Shown: positions 31,163 to 43,800, numbered from the stretch's first letter. The stretch is DNA of 64,000 nt from Cucurbitaria berberidis CBS 394.84 (GCF_010015615.1 NW_024468936.1:1984001-2048000); one strand, 5' to 3'. Notes: a model not told the origin generated them from the letters alone. Numbers and translations are program-made.

Positions 31163-33889
31163 TTAATCTACTGGCTCCATCAATTCTGCCAGTTCTGCCA
31201 AAGGCCCGTCGGGCACGTGGTCTAGCTCACTGACACCCTTCATTAAGTGTTCCATATACGCCTGAAGAGGATCAGCGGCCACCCCTTTTTCGGCGCCCTT
31301 GTGCTTTCGATTTAACGAACTGACGAACGATTCTAGGAAAATATCGTGCAACTGATTTGCAGGTTTACTCTTCATTTCTTCCCACCGAGGTTTCCAATCC
31401 TCCTCCTGCCAATGCTCATATAGATTTGACAGATTTAGAGGCCCCGGAGCTTCCAGCATGGCAGCGGTAGCTCGGTGATACTTGCCCAAGGCAACGAGAC
31501 AGGTGTCGGGGTCTAGGCTCTCGAAGTGTGAAGGTGGATTCGCATTAAAAGCTAGTCTTATCTTTCCGTAAGCAATTTTCAAGCACCTTGGATACTCTCT
31601 GTCACGAGTGAGGATGTCAATAGTAGGCTCTAGGGCAGGCTTCATCACGAATGATGTTGGATCCCAGGTAGGCAGACGTTCCAGGTCGCGGCGCATATCG
31701 GCCCATATCTCTCCGCAAGTAAAGCCCATCTCCAACCAGTCGAAGTAGAGGTCAACCATATCCGCTTGCAACCATTGTGCGTAACTTTCGAGTATTGTGC
31801 GAGACGTCGCTCGAAGGGATTTTGACTCGCCTTTCGTTGCTCCATTCTGGGCTTGCTCCGAACGTGATATTATCAACTGTCTCGCCAGCCGACCCCAGGG
31901 CTGCGCAGTGTTAACAGTGTCCTCAAGGCGTTTCACGAGATCTTCCGCATGAACCGTGCAAACGTTGACCCTTGATTTACTGAACTTGTCGCGTGGTAGA
32001 TAGACACCGGAGCCGAACATCATTGTATCCCTAAACTCTCGCAGTTTATTTTGGTTGATCTTGAGGCGATGGAGCGGAATGTCGCGCGCAGAGTTGGCGG
32101 CAGACGAGCCAGATGCTAAGAAGAGCTTCTTCCGAGCTTCTTCGGTGGTCTTAGGACGTCCCCCCACAAAAAGCCATCCCGGGTCTTGTGCGTAGATGAT
32201 GAGCTCCATGTCTGGCCAGACCGGGACATGGTCACCAAACTGCAGGCGACCGTTAACGTAGATGTGGGCCATCATGGATATGGCAAGGGACTGATGCTCG
32301 AGTTTCATACCTGCCGCCTGCTTCTTCAGATACATTTCATACTTCATCATTCCACAAAGAAGCGGGTGGTGACGCATATAGTAGTTCTTCTCCTTCCGCA
32401 GAAGCTTCAACACCGGGTGAGAAGCAACCTGTTTGTTCAGCAACAAGGCTTGCCACTGCTTATCGAACCCATCCTGCGAACTCCACTCTTGAATGTCCAG
32501 AACACCCTCTCCAAAGTTATAGAAACAGTCTTGATAAATTTCTTCTGGAAGGAAGGGGCTTTCCCAATCCTCGACCATTTTGTTGTTCTGGCGGATTATC
32601 TTCTGGAGATGGTTTTCCAATTCAAAAGACGGGTGGGCACATCTATCGGCCATGATGTCTTGCGAGGCAAGGTGAGTTTGGACTGCGAAGGAGACCCATA
32701 TAGGGAGCTCGCGGGCCTTGAACATATGCTCAACACCTGACGACACCATGTCCCAGACATTAGGGTGATCAGCGAATATCATGATTAGGATGATTTGCGA
32801 GTACTCGATGGCGCGGAGGGTGTAGTCGTGCATTTTTCGGCCCCCAAAGTCTTTGGCAACGGTGGCTGGGAGATTCTTCTTGGGATCCCACTTCATTATC
32901 CTGTCGAAGTAGTATTTCAAACCGGAATATGTAGGCCAGAAGGTACTCGGCCCTTGGTCGTCACTACTCTGCGATGCCTCGCTTTCAGAGGGTTTCACAA
33001 GAGCGTCTAGCAACTTCCACGCTGGGAACGAGTCGGTAGGATAGCTCTTCGGTCGCTTGACCACGAGATCGAATTCGGCCTCCGCTCTCTGGGCCAGTTT
33101 GATCGCCATGTCGGTAGTCATTGCTGCTACGATCAAATCGACTTCATCATTCTTGTATTTCTCCCACTGTGCACATGCTGCATCACGCATGGTTTGCAGT
33201 TCTTGGAGCAACAAACCGACAGCGAACTTTAATTCCTCTTCCATTTCGGCCTCGTCTTGCTCAAACACAACATTCGAGACGTCTGGAAGCTTCGATTCTT
33301 CAGCACCCTCCTTCTCAGCAATCTCAGCAACATCCTCTACAGTTAGGTTGGCAAAGCGGTTTTGTAAGGGCAGCGCGTCGGACGTAGCACCTGGCTTGCC
33401 AGGTCGGTGGGCCTCTGGGCCAAGCGAGATGAATGGTCGCAGCAATCGAAACGCATCTTCTAGTACGGTGATGAAGTAGTGATGGCGCTCATTGCTGTCA
33501 TTGTTGTCGTCCAAAGTCTTGCTTTTGAACCAGTTGGTCACCTTGCGTCGTGTTTGGATAGCACGATTGAAGAGCTTGCTGAGAGCGACTGGGACCAGTA
33601 CATTTGCCTCATTGTTGGCGATTGCCTCTGCCATGGGAACAAAATCGGACACCTTGATCAGATACTTTTTGTTGCCGCCGCGGCCGCTCTTGCCTCCATT
33701 GCGGTTGTTGTTCTTCCCCTTGTTGCTTCTGCCTTTCGCCTTTGACCGTGGATGACCAGTTTGAGCTTCATGAAGCTGGTGGCCGACAGAGTGAGATGCC
33801 TCAGCTAACCATCCTGCGATGTACTTGGTATCTTCCTTGTACTGTGTATAAGTTGCAATGAATGTCTGTGCGTTGTTAAGACGGTCCAT
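31163..33889 (-). CDS. DUF6604-like large protein
   Basis: One exon of 908 residues from the ATG at 33889. The frame is open further upstream to 34069, but the extra 60 residues are Pro/Ser-rich and leader-like. The N-terminus (TFIATYTQYKEDTKYIAGWL) and the basic Lys/Gly/Asn-rich linker (about 45-75), then KYLIKVSDFVPMAEAIA, match fungal proteins carrying the DUF6604 N-terminal domain. The rest is helical with no enzymatic motif. Function unknown. Domain naming is from memory of the pattern. Confidence 0.72.
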   Translation of the reverse strand: MDRLNNAQTFIATYTQYKEDTKYIAGWLAEASHSVGHQLHEAQTGHPRSKAKGRSNKGKNNNRNGGKSGRGGNKKYLIKVSDFVPMAEAIANNEANVLVPVALSKLFNRAIQTRRKVTNWFKSKTLDDNNDSNERHHYFITVLEDAFRLLRPFISLGPEAHRPGKPGATSDALPLQNRFANLTVEDVAEIAEKEGAEESKLPDVSNVVFEQDEAEMEEELKFAVGLLLQELQTMRDAACAQWEKYKNDEVDLIVAAMTTDMAIKLAQRAEAEFDLVVKRPKSYPTDSFPAWKLLDALVKPSESEASQSSDDQGPSTFWPTYSGLKYYFDRIMKWDPKKNLPATVAKDFGGRKMHDYTLRAIEYSQIILIMIFADHPNVWDMVSSGVEHMFKARELPIWVSFAVQTHLASQDIMADRCAHPSFELENHLQKIIRQNNKMVEDWESPFLPEEIYQDCFYNFGEGVLDIQEWSSQDGFDKQWQALLLNKQVASHPVLKLLRKEKNYYMRHHPLLCGMMKYEMYLKKQAAGMKLEHQSLAISMMAHIYVNGRLQFGDHVPVWPDMELIIYAQDPGWLFVGGRPKTTEEARKKLFLASGSSAANSARDIPLHRLKINQNKLREFRDTMMFGSGVYLPRDKFSKSRVNVCTVHAEDLVKRLEDTVNTAQPWGRLARQLIISRSEQAQNGATKGESKSLRATSRTILESYAQWLQADMVDLYFDWLEMGFTCGEIWADMRRDLERLPTWDPTSFVMKPALEPTIDILTRDREYPRCLKIAYGKIRLAFNANPPSHFESLDPDTCLVALGKYHRATAAMLEAPGPLNLSNLYEHWQEEDWKPRWEEMKSKPANQLHDIFLESFVSSLNRKHKGAEKGVAADPLQAYMEHLMKGVSELDHVPDGPLAELAELMEPVD

Positions 33890-34858
33890 GATGTCGAGTA
33901 GGTCAAGTCGCAGGGATTGAAAGGAAACTGCGAGGAAGGACGAAGGTAGCGGGGGAATCGGGGGGTTAAAGTAGAATGAGAATGGGGGAGACGTAGTACG
34001 GGATGGCCGGGGGTGAGGAGACGAAAAAGCAATGGTTGTGCCTTTCAAGGATGTCCCGCATTTCCGCACGACTCGTACAGTAGCGTGTTTTTATGCACGC
34101 CTACGGTATCGATCATCATCTGCACAGGTTGTACAATTATTCTTAGTTGGTATAGTGCAGGCAAAGTATAACCATTTCTTGTTCCTGGCTCATTCATCTT
34201 TTCATCTCTCCCACCCTGATAAAGGAGTACTCAAAGCCGATTTTAGAGAGCTCGACTAGTATAAAACAAGTGACGTGGGGAGGGTGATGGAGTCGCTGCT
34301 CAAGGAGCTACCACCTACGCGTCATGTACAAGGGATGCCCGGTTTTTTTGGGAAGTAGACGCACGAATCAGATCAGACCGGAGCTCGTCTCGACTTGATG
34401 TGATTCGTTCGTCATCTTCTAGATCCCCAATATCTCTCCTGGAAAACGGGTGGCACCGAGGCTAATAGTGATAGCGAGGAATCGCTAACGTCGATGCGAC
34501 CCTTCACTATTGCATATAATCTTCGAGATGACACGCAGTCAGCAAGACTAGCCGTCTCGCCTCGGCTCAACAACAAGACGCAATGGGTCTACAGACTCCC
34601 CAAGACCAGGGCATTCTCCATTGGAGCAATACTAGGCAAAAGCCTGGATGATTGTTTCTGGCTACTTGGTGACATGAAAGTGGTGCTACTCATCACAAAG
34701 GAACAGCGGCACAATTAGGGTTACAATCTATGCATAAAAGGTGTCGAGGCAGAGCTACTAACGATAACATTATATTGATGGCGATCAGACACAGGAGCAT
34801 GCCCTCGATCCCAAAGTAATACATGAAGAGAAACAGTACCAGTGCTATTAGTGAGTTA
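33890..34858. other. intergenic, no supported gene
   Basis: Promoter of the DUF6604-like gene and 3' flank of the PEX26-like gene. A plus-strand frame at 34494-34718 has no family support. Confidence 0.4.
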
Positions 34859-36216
34859 TCAAATATACGAGACCTTGACGCCCATACCAACCGTGCGACG
34901 CATCTTGTCCCACCCATTTCGTATGACACGCAATATACGTTCTCGCAAGTCTCGCCGACCAAACGCCAGGGCAAAGGCAAGCAGGAACAGTATGGTTCGG
35001 AAGAAAGCCATGGGGTTCGCTGACATTTGGTGTGCGGTATTCGAGACCATCGCCTGGATTGACCCAAAGAGTGTAGAGGCGCGGTTGTAGAAGCCAGGGG
35101 GCGGAGTAATCGGTTTCTTTACAGGCTGTCGTGATGTGCGAGATGACTGTGATGGCGGTGTGGGCTGAGGTTGCCGGAAGCGCTCGTCTGAGCCCCTGGG
35201 CTGCCTCCTGTTCTCTTCTTCCCGCTTTCGCCGCTCGTCTTCTGCGCGTGATTGCTCCAGTCGGTGGGCCTCGGTCTCTTTGCGGCGCTCTTCCATTTGC
35301 TCCTGTTGCTGTTGGCGGAGCTTTTCTTCTCTGGCCTCGGCGTCTTCCTTTTCGTCTTTAAGAGAGTGCAGGGCCAGCAAGAAGGCTTCCTTGCGCTCAT
35401 CGTCCAGGATTTCTGACATGCTAATAAATTCCCTGGCATAATCCCATTCCTCGTTCCTTGGCAAGACATGGAGGGTGTAGAGTTCGAGGAGCTTGATGCG
35501 GGTGTTCAGGTCTCGCGGCGTATCTGTGCCATTGTGGTTGCTGCGCTGGCTCGGTCGGCGCTGCAAGTACGAGGGAGAGGACATGTGCGAGGAAATGTCG
35601 AAGGTGGGGGTAGCGGTCGCGGACAGGTACGTCTCGAGCTTCTGCTGGTTCAGGCGTTGGGACGGCGAGTGCGTAAGGAGTAGCGTCGCTCTGTATGGGG
35701 GTCAGTCGAATTACCTTCATGAAGCCTCCACTATCAAGAGCTTGCTCACAGATTGACCACGACATCGGCATCCACGTCGCCCTCGACTCCGGCATAGCCG
35801 TCTCGCACCACGTCATCCCAGACGCTGCCATCGCGGCACTTGGACACCAATTGCTTCCACCTGGTGCTTCCAAATGCGTGCTTGCCCTCTTCTGCACCCA
35901 GCTCCACGACGGAATTGAGGAAGGTGAGATAGAAGCTCCACACCTTCACCCGTGTGCCCCGTGACGCGTTGGCAACGGGAGCATAGCCCACGAGGTCGCC
36001 GCTGTAGCCATTGCCATTGGATTCTTCGTGCTGCGGTGGAGTAATGATGGGCTCAATCGTTGAGAGGGCTTCTGGTAGTCGTCGCGTGAGGAACAGCTGG
36101 GCTGCCTGGCGATAGGCTTTGGCGATTTGGGAGGACTGCTGCCGGGACGCGGATAGCGACGAGATGGACGAAGAGAGGTAGCGCGAACCGCTCATGTCGT
36201 CGTAGGGCATGGCCAT
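34859..36216 (-). CDS. PEX26-like tail-anchored peroxin
   Basis: Exon 1 is 36216-35750 and exon 2 is 35690-34859, with a 59-nt intron (GTGAGC..ATACAG). The join reads VVVNLATLLLTHSPSQRLNQ in frame, giving 432 residues. The N-terminal half is helical, TPR-like (AKAYRQAAQLFLTRRLPEALSTIEPI). A Glu/Arg/Gln coiled stretch lies at about 265-320. One membrane segment sits close to the C-terminus (AFFRTILFLLAFALAFG, about 383-400), followed by a basic tail, as in tail-anchored proteins. Filamentous-fungal PEX26 (Pex15-like) has this plan and anchors the Pex1-Pex6 AAA complex that recycles the import receptor. Starts at 36210 or 36195 are also possible. Confidence 0.68.
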
Positions 36217-36732
36217 GGTTTGCTGTAGATGGCGAGTGCCCTTGGAGAGCAACTACTGCTGCATAGTCGACGAAGCGGTGTCGCCGTCTTGGTGCATTCC
36301 TCTCGGGTCTGTCAACATTCGAACCTCGGCTGCGCATGTCCATGTCACTCACCGCCTTGGCACCCCAGCCGTAAATAGACAACCCCAGCGACTCACTTAA
36401 CAACCATCAAAATATCTCCGCCCCACGACACAGGCGCGCAAGCGTGACAAGCTTCATCGTGTCGAGAGGGTGAGACAGCAACTGGGCAGCGCTTGACAAA
36501 CGCATGGCCTGTATCAAGCTCTGAGTCAAGAGCTAGACATTGTCGCTTGATCGCTAGACTGACCTCATTACTTAGCTAGAGCAGACCAACAGGCTGCCAC
36601 ACACTTACTCTTTATCCAGCACTCTTATCACGGCCTGGCATCTACAGCAGTACCAAATCCGTATCAATCCATCTTCCTGTCCAGCGACCAACACTCGGGC
36701 CAAAGGTGTGAAGACGGACACTAGTACCCGAT
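36217..36732. promoter_or_regulatory. divergent promoter region
   Basis: The PEX26-like gene (minus) and the PARN-like gene (plus) diverge from this 516-bp stretch. No gene within. Confidence 0.45.
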
Positions 36733-38726
36733 ATGGAAGTCGACGCAGCATCCTTCCCGCATCACCTGCTTGGCCTATTCATCCACATCTCCGAGGCTGA
36801 CTTCGTGTCATTCGACCTCGAGCTATCTGGCATTCCGTCACGGCTCCCCAACAAGCCTCCTCGCGGTCCTGGGCGCTTCACCCTCGAGGAACGCTATGCT
36901 GAGACCAAAGCTGGCGCCGATCGCTACCAGATCCTCCAGGTCGGTATCACATGCGCCAGGTTCGACTATATTGCGAACAAGTATGTTCTGCGGCCCTATA
37001 ACATCAACATCAGCCCGCTCCTAGATGAGCGACTGGATTTCGAAAGAGAAGTCACCTTCCAAAGCGGTGCTTGCACATTTCTCCTCAATAATGGCTTCGA
37101 CCTGGGCGCACCATTCGCCAGTGGTGTCCAGTACCTATCCCGGCAAGAGGCAGAACGTGCAAAACAACTGGCTTGGGATAGACTTGACAAGAAAAATCCC
37201 GTCGAAGACCTACAGCTAAAGCCCGAGGACGTCGACTCGCTCGACTTTCTCCGTCGCATAAGGGAAGCCATTACCCATTGGAGGACTACCTCCTCCTCAT
37301 CTCTAGAAGTGACAACGCATACCGGCTTCAAGGAAAAACCTTTAGTCCCAGCCATTACACGCTTCGAAAAGCGACTTGTGCATCAACTAGTACGCGCCGA
37401 GTTCCCGGATTTGGTGTCCATGGGCAGAGCAGATTGCATGCGCATCATCGACTTCGACCCTGTGCGGGAGGCGGATAACACACGCAGAATCAAAAACCGC
37501 GTCAAAGAGCAGATTATTCGGCAAACAGGCTTCCGCTGGGTATTCGAAGCGCTTGCGCAAGGTGGAGACATCGACCGAGCAGACGCTCTCTACGTCGCTC
37601 GTCCGAATAACGGCATGGGCATGACGACCGACACGTACGATATCAAAGATCGATACGACCGTGCAATCGAACGTCTGAATACGAAGAAGCCTGTGCTGGT
37701 AGGCCACAATATGTTCACCGATGTGGTCTACTTCTATCGAACTTTCGTCGGCGAATTACCGGTAAGTCTGTTTCCTCAGCGATCAAAATGATTGTATAAT
37801 AGCCTTTGCCACATCGCAGAGTACTTGCCTACCTCGACTATGCGCCTACATGCTATCCTCCTTTACAAACATGGACGTTGCTAATGCAAAAGTAGGAGAC
37901 TTTACAGGGCTTTCAAGACGCCATCCACGAGTTGTTCCCCAAGATCATTGATACAAAGTATCTTGCGACACATGCTGAGGGCGATCTCAATGCATCGCCC
38001 ACCCTCCAGGAGATAGCTGCGGGGCTAAGCAATCAATCACTGCCAAGTATTGTCACCCATGCAGATCACTCCAAGTATCAAGAAACCGAAGCCTTCCACG
38101 AAGCCGGCTACGACAGTCTCCTAACTGCCACCATCATGCTCCGGTTAGCTGCCAAGCTCGGCGCAGAGCAAAAGGAGCAGGCACCAGCACCGCGCTCAGG
38201 TCCTCCTTCCGAACCCGCCAAGACTTCCGAAGACGTGCAAGACTTCTTACGCGACGGACGAGAAAAGGTCAGGGGTTCAGTGCCGCTACCACCAGTCGAG
38301 CAATCTCATCAAATGAGCCCAGATACCACGAAGAACAAGGCAAAGCGGGATGCTAAGGCCAACAGTAAGGATAGCAAGTCCGAGAATGCGGCTGGGCTAC
38401 GCTTCCATACCAAGAATGTCTTCGACAGCCTACGAGAGCTCACCTTGAGCCCTAATGCAGAGACAACGCCCCCCTCAGCGGACGAAAATTCTACCCGGAT
38501 GTACACCTCAACACGGAATAAAAAGCAAGAAGAAGCAGCAGGGTCATGGGAGAACGAGGTTTACGTGCAAGATAAGACGGGCTGGGTGCCTATAGACCAA
38601 TTGCAACGCCGCAAAATGGAGATCATTCCAACTTTTGACTCGGACTTTTGGAAAGAGTTTGGGAACAAGTTACGTGTATTTGGAACGCAGGAAGCGGTGC
38701 TCAAGATAGCGGACTGGGAGGGTTGA
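36733..38726 (+). CDS. PARN/CAF1-family 3'-5' ribonuclease
   Basis: Exons 36733-37761 and 37896-38726 join across a 134-nt intron (GTAAGT..AGTAG, branch-like GCTAATG) into 619 residues. The join reads FVGELPETLQGFQDAIHELFP, as expected for the family. DEDD catalytic residues are visible: FVSFDLELSGIP (Asp/Glu near 29-31), VGHNMFTDVVYFYR (third Asp) and FHEAGYDSLLTATI (His and fourth Asp). PARN-type nucleases remove poly(A) tails or trim small RNA 3' ends using two metal ions. After the nuclease core a Lys/Ser/Glu-rich segment and a C-terminal tail follow. Location is probably nuclear or cytosolic. Confidence 0.9.
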
Positions 38727-39655
38727 GATTATCCGCAGCGGTTGGAAAGAGCGAGGTGTATACTGTTGTGAAAGTGCATGAGCTGTTGCTTTATGCGGCT
38801 TGTAGGAGGAAAAGTGTGAACATGTGTATATCAACTTGCACATCCTCTCACGTAAGTGCCTAAGTAGCGTTCATCGGGGTTTCACGATCACTCGGTGAGT
38901 TAATACACTGTTGAATGCATCGCAGTTGAAAAATCTTACCATTGTCTTGTTGTCGTGTGTCGTTCGGCGGCATGTACTAACTATCTCAGCCGGTTTCGAG
39001 CGATGCAGTGATGTCAACGGCACCACCCCACGTCGTGTACCTCGCCGTCATATTTGGAATATTCTTTCATTGTGTAGCATAAGTACTCTGGTTCGAGGCG
39101 GGGATTCACTTCCACCAAGCCAATTACTCGAATGTTCCATTTGCTCTCTTGAATATTTCCGGCCGAGCCGCCTCTAACTGAGAAAGGTAGTCAATCGCGT
39201 AATATTGCCGAACTCCTCCGCATAAAGCCAGGTCCTCTTGTCCAAAAATCTCGAGTGCCAGCGGTACAGGATGGCGTTTGAGGATGTTTTGCGTGCTACG
39301 ATGGCGGACTTTTTTTCAGCTGCATTGGTACATGTACATCTCGTATCTGTACAGCACTGGATCATTGTCATCGGATCAACCGCTCCCGGGCGGAGATCTT
39401 CGCCGTTGTGCACTGTTGCTAACGGAGACTGCGTTAGTCGGAGATCTAGATGCGGCTGTCTTGGTGTGACGAAGGTGTCTTCATAGCGAGGGAAGAATTC
39501 TGGGCGCCGTGGAGTGTTCCACCGATACGTACGAAGGTAACCCATGATACCAAAGGTGGAAGCCTCCTGCTAGGGTAGATAATATATCTTAACCACGCGC
39601 GCTGCGTCGCTCTCAACCCCATCGCTTGAGATTGCCTCTTGTTGCCATCCATATC
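38727..39655. other. intergenic, no supported gene
   Basis: Between two plus-strand genes. A 123-codon minus-strand frame (39174-39545) has no motif and overlaps the probable promoter of the secreted-protein gene, so it is not called. Confidence 0.4.
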
Positions 39656-40710
39656 ATGGCTCGATTGTCTTTCATTCTCCTCGCTCTTGCTAGGCTTTTT
39701 GGCCAGTCAAAGGCACAATGTCCGAATCTTGTCGCTCAGTTTAACCCCAACGCCCGGACGATGTCGTCGAACAATAGTACGTTACAGCTTTTTAAAACTT
39801 AGCGGTTTCCGTATCACTGATGTGCATTACAGCTTGGTTCATTCTTCCTGTGCCCAAGACAGCTGTACAAAAGGCAATCGACGAAGCTTACCTAGGCAAC
39901 GCCATCACCAAGCAACTCAAGCTGCTTGATCCACCAGACGAACTCGTCCTCGGCGACGGAACGCACCCAGTAATCGTTGCAGCTGGTTACAGCTCCGATA
40001 TTCGGCAATCCATCCTCCAAATCGACGGAACCCTAAACATGCTCGGTGCCCAAATCATAGTCCCCTTTGTCGGAAAAGACGTCAGCAAGACGCCACTCAA
40101 CGCTCCTCTAGTAATCTACCTCGGCGTCACAGATGCAGCCCTCTTCCGAAGACTCGCAGCCATCATCCCCGCTGCAGTATCTACACTAGTAGGCGGCCTC
40201 GCCGTCCGACTAGGTAACTCGCTGCCTAGTAACGCAGCATACCAATCTGACAACGACGGTCTGTTCAGTTCGAACACGAAATGGCAGATCGTGGGTAATC
40301 CCTTCAGTGGACTAGGTGTCATTATCGAAGCCCTCGATTTACACTTTACTACTAACCCCACTCCGCCTGCAGCCCCCTCGTTCAAAACATTGAAGAGTGT
40401 AATCAATCAGCCGTACCTACTCAAGGGACCTACTGGCAGCGCGACAGGCAAGTGTCAGCGCAATACGTACTTTTTCAATAACGCTACTGCGCAAGTTGTC
40501 TTTCGTTCTGGAAGGGTGATATTAGGGCCTGCGGCGAGCGGGGATGGGATCACGTCGGGTGTTGTGTCGGGTACTTTGCAGCAGGCTAGTAAGGACAAAG
40601 CGGGCACGTATGATGGTGTGCAGGGCTTTTCGGCCTGTGCGCAGCTTGTTGGGTATGGGGGTGTTATTGCGCAGGGAGAGGATTGCGAGGCGGCGGCTGT
40701 CATAATATAA
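39656..40710 (+). CDS. secreted 332-aa protein at AT-block edge
   Basis: Exons 39656-39776 and 39833-40710 join across a 56-nt intron (GTACGT..TTACAG) into 332 residues. Residues 1-20 are a signal peptide (MARLSFILLALARLFGQSKA), followed directly by mature QCPNLVAQF. The body has N-glycosylation sequons (SNNTW, FFNNATA), a few cysteines (about positions 22, and three near the C-terminus) and motifs such as DELVLGDGTHPVIVAAG and GYGGVIAQGEDCEA. I do not recognise an enzyme family. The stop codon lies inside the 121-bp repeat that borders the AT-rich block, so the block begins about 107 bp after the gene. A secreted protein in this setting is an effector candidate, by position only. Confidence 0.78.
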
Positions 40711-40817
40711 GGGTGATAATCTGTATTCATAAGTTCTATTAAGCTAAACTAGCTGCTAAGTAAATAATATATTTTATTTTAGTATAAACTATTTTTTTTT
40801 AATATTTATATAATAGC
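40697..40817. repeat. left copy of 121-bp direct repeat
   Basis: It aligns without gaps to 53341-53461, 12,644 bp away. The outer (left) part keeps its C and G; the inner (right) part has lost almost all of them. Every mismatch is C/T or G/A. The boundary is uncertain by one or two bases at the left and by a few at the right. The last 14 nt of the secreted-protein CDS are included. Confidence 0.92.
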
Positions 40818-43800
40818 TGTATTTTTATAAACTAGTAGCTAATATTATTAAACTTAGTACTAAAATTTTTATTTTTTAAATAATTCCGTAAGCGAGGGTA
40901 AACAACTTAGTATTTATTATTATATTATAGTAAAAAAAAACTTAAAGAAAAGACTTTAAAAAAAAAAAATTATTAAAAAAAAAAATTACTAAAAAAAAAA
41001 AACTACTATGCTTTATTACTTTAAAAGTAAAAAAAAAATTATTTTTTTATTTATATAAAACTTACTTTTATTAAAAAAAATTTTAATAACTGTAGCTAAT
41101 GCTTTTCTAGCTTTTAAAAGTAATAGTATAAATATACTATTAAATATAAAATTATAAGCTATATATTATATAGTAATAAAATAAGCTTTTATATAATTAA
41201 AAATTTTACTAAATATTTATTAGTGCTTATAAAATTAAGCTATTACTAACTATTTTTTAAAAAAAAAGTTTTATATGCAAAAAAAGTAAGCTTTTATATA
41301 TTATAAAAAAAAAAAAACTTATATTTATATAAGTGCTATTTTAATAAGTAGGCAAAAAAGCAGTTTTCTATTATAATTTATATATAAAAAAAAAATTAAA
41401 ATAAAAATTTATAAATATAGTATAAAAAGTTTGCAAAGTTATATTAAAAAAAGTAAATAAATAAAATATTTTATAAAAAAAAATTTTAACTTATTTATAT
41501 TATTGTATTAATTTAGGATGCAATAAAAAGCTGCTAAATTAATTAAAAATTTAGTAAACTTTATTTAAGTAATATTTTATTTTTTAAATTAGTTTATTTA
41601 CTAAGTTTTTTTAAAGCTTTTATAAAAGTAGTATTTTTATTTAGTAGTATATTATTTAGTTAAATTTTTTTAATTTTGCTTGCAGTATTAGCTTTTTTAT
41701 TTATTTTATTACAATTTTTTTGCTACTTATTCTTGCTTACTAAAAAAAGTACTTATATAATTATTTTAATTTATTTAGCTGTAAAAAGCTTTTAGTTTAA
41801 AGTTTTTATAGTAAAAGCAGTAATTACTAAAATAAAAACTAAATTAATTGCTAATTTTATAGTAAAATTTTTTATAAAAATTTTTACTAAATTTACTATA
41901 AAATTTAGTATAAAATATTAAGCTATTAGCTTCTTTTTTTTATTTACTATTTTTTTTTTTAAAATTTAAAGCTTTATAATTAGCATTTTTTTTTTTTGCT
42001 AAAATAGTTATTTTTTAATATTTAGTAAAAAGTTTAGAAATTTTAATATACTTAAATATTTTTAGCTTAAACTAAGGCTTAAATATTTTATTTAAATTAA
42101 AAGCAATATTTTTGCTTTTACTATTATTATTATAAAAATTTTTATTTTTTTTAAAAATTTTAGTATATTTATTATTACTTATAGTTTTGCGCTTATAGTT
42201 TTAAATATTATTTATATTTTAAAGCTTTTTATTTTTTTTTTTTTTTTTAATTTTTATACTTTTTAGAGCTTTAGTAGCTTTTGCTTAATTTTTTTTTTAG
42301 TATAATAAAAAAAGCTAAAAAATTATTTTTTAAAAATTTTATTAATTTTTATATATATAGTAGTATACTTAGCTTAATTATTTTTTATACTTTTAATATT
42401 ATACTTATTTATAATAAGCTAAACTATTTTAAAAGCATTAATAGCGTACTTTTTATTAATTTAGGCAATACGCTATTTATTTAGTAGTATAAAATTTATT
42501 TTAATTTTGCTTTTTTTTTTTATATTTTTACTTTTTTTTTGTATTTTTATTTTTTTTCTATTAATTATTATTTTTTTAGTAGTATATTATATAGTTTAGT
42601 AGGCAAAATAGCTTATTAACTTATTAAAATTATATATTTAAAAACTTGCATTTATACTTTATAAGTAAACTAAATTGTAAATTTATATAAAATTTTTATT
42701 TAGTATAAAATTAGGGTTATTTAAGAACTCTGCTTTAAGCAGTATTTAATATAAATTATTAATTAAAATTTTAAACTTTTATTTTAGCTTTATAGCATTA
42801 AAATTATATTTAATTATATATAAAAATTTTTTACTATTAAGTAAGTAGGCTTTTGCAATATTTTTATACTTTATAATATTATTTATAATTTTAATTTACT
42901 AGTCCTAGTTATATTATAAAAGTATTTAAATATAAATAGCAAGCAAGTTAATTATTTAATAGTATTTTTAATTTTTTTTTAAAATAAAAAAATTTAAATT
43001 TTTTAATTTTTAACTTAGTTATATAATTTAGTAGCTTTGCTTTTTAAGTAAAGTAATTACGCAGTATATATAAAAATTTTTGCTATTTACTTTTAAAAAA
43101 AATATAAAATTTATAATAGCTTATACAGTTTTTTATATACTTAAAGTATAAATATTATTTTTAAAATAAGCTTTTATATTAAATAGTTTTTTTTTTTTTT
43201 TTTACTAGTTGTATTTTTGCAGAAAATGTTCTATTAATAAGTAAAATTTTTAATTAAAATTTTACTTATTAAAATTATAAAAATTATATTTAGTTAATTT
43301 TATTTTAAATTTTATTTTAGTATATATAAAGTCTAATTTTTACTAGCAATTAATAAAATAGTATTTAATTATTTTACTTATTTGCAGGAAGTACTATTAT
43401 ATATTTAAATTTTTTAGTATATTAGTATATTTAAACACTTTTGTAGTAAAAGCAGTAGTAATATTTAATATATTTTAAAATTTTTAAAAATGCTTTTAAT
43501 TAAAAAGTATTAAAGTTAATTATAAATTTTATTATTAGTTTTTACTTACTTTTATAAGCTTTATTATTGTGTTTTTTTAGTTATACTTTTTGCTAAATTT
43601 TTTAAAAATTTTTAAATTTTACTAAAAAAAAGTAATACTTTTATTCTAAAATGCGAGTAGTTTATTTTTTATTTTTTTTATTATTTTTTTAAAGTTACTT
43701 ATAGTAGTTTAGTTTTACTACTATTTAAAAATTTATTATAAGTAGTTTTTACATTTTCTGCAAAAAAGTATAAAATTAAATTTATAATTAAAATTTATTA

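Noticed and set aside
39174..39545. 123-codon minus-strand frame
   Set aside because: No motif, and it overlaps the probable promoter of the secreted-protein gene.
42281..42484. 67-codon frame inside the AT block
   Set aside because: Its composition is only Ile, Phe, Leu, Asn, Lys, Tyr and Ser, as expected from random AT sequence.
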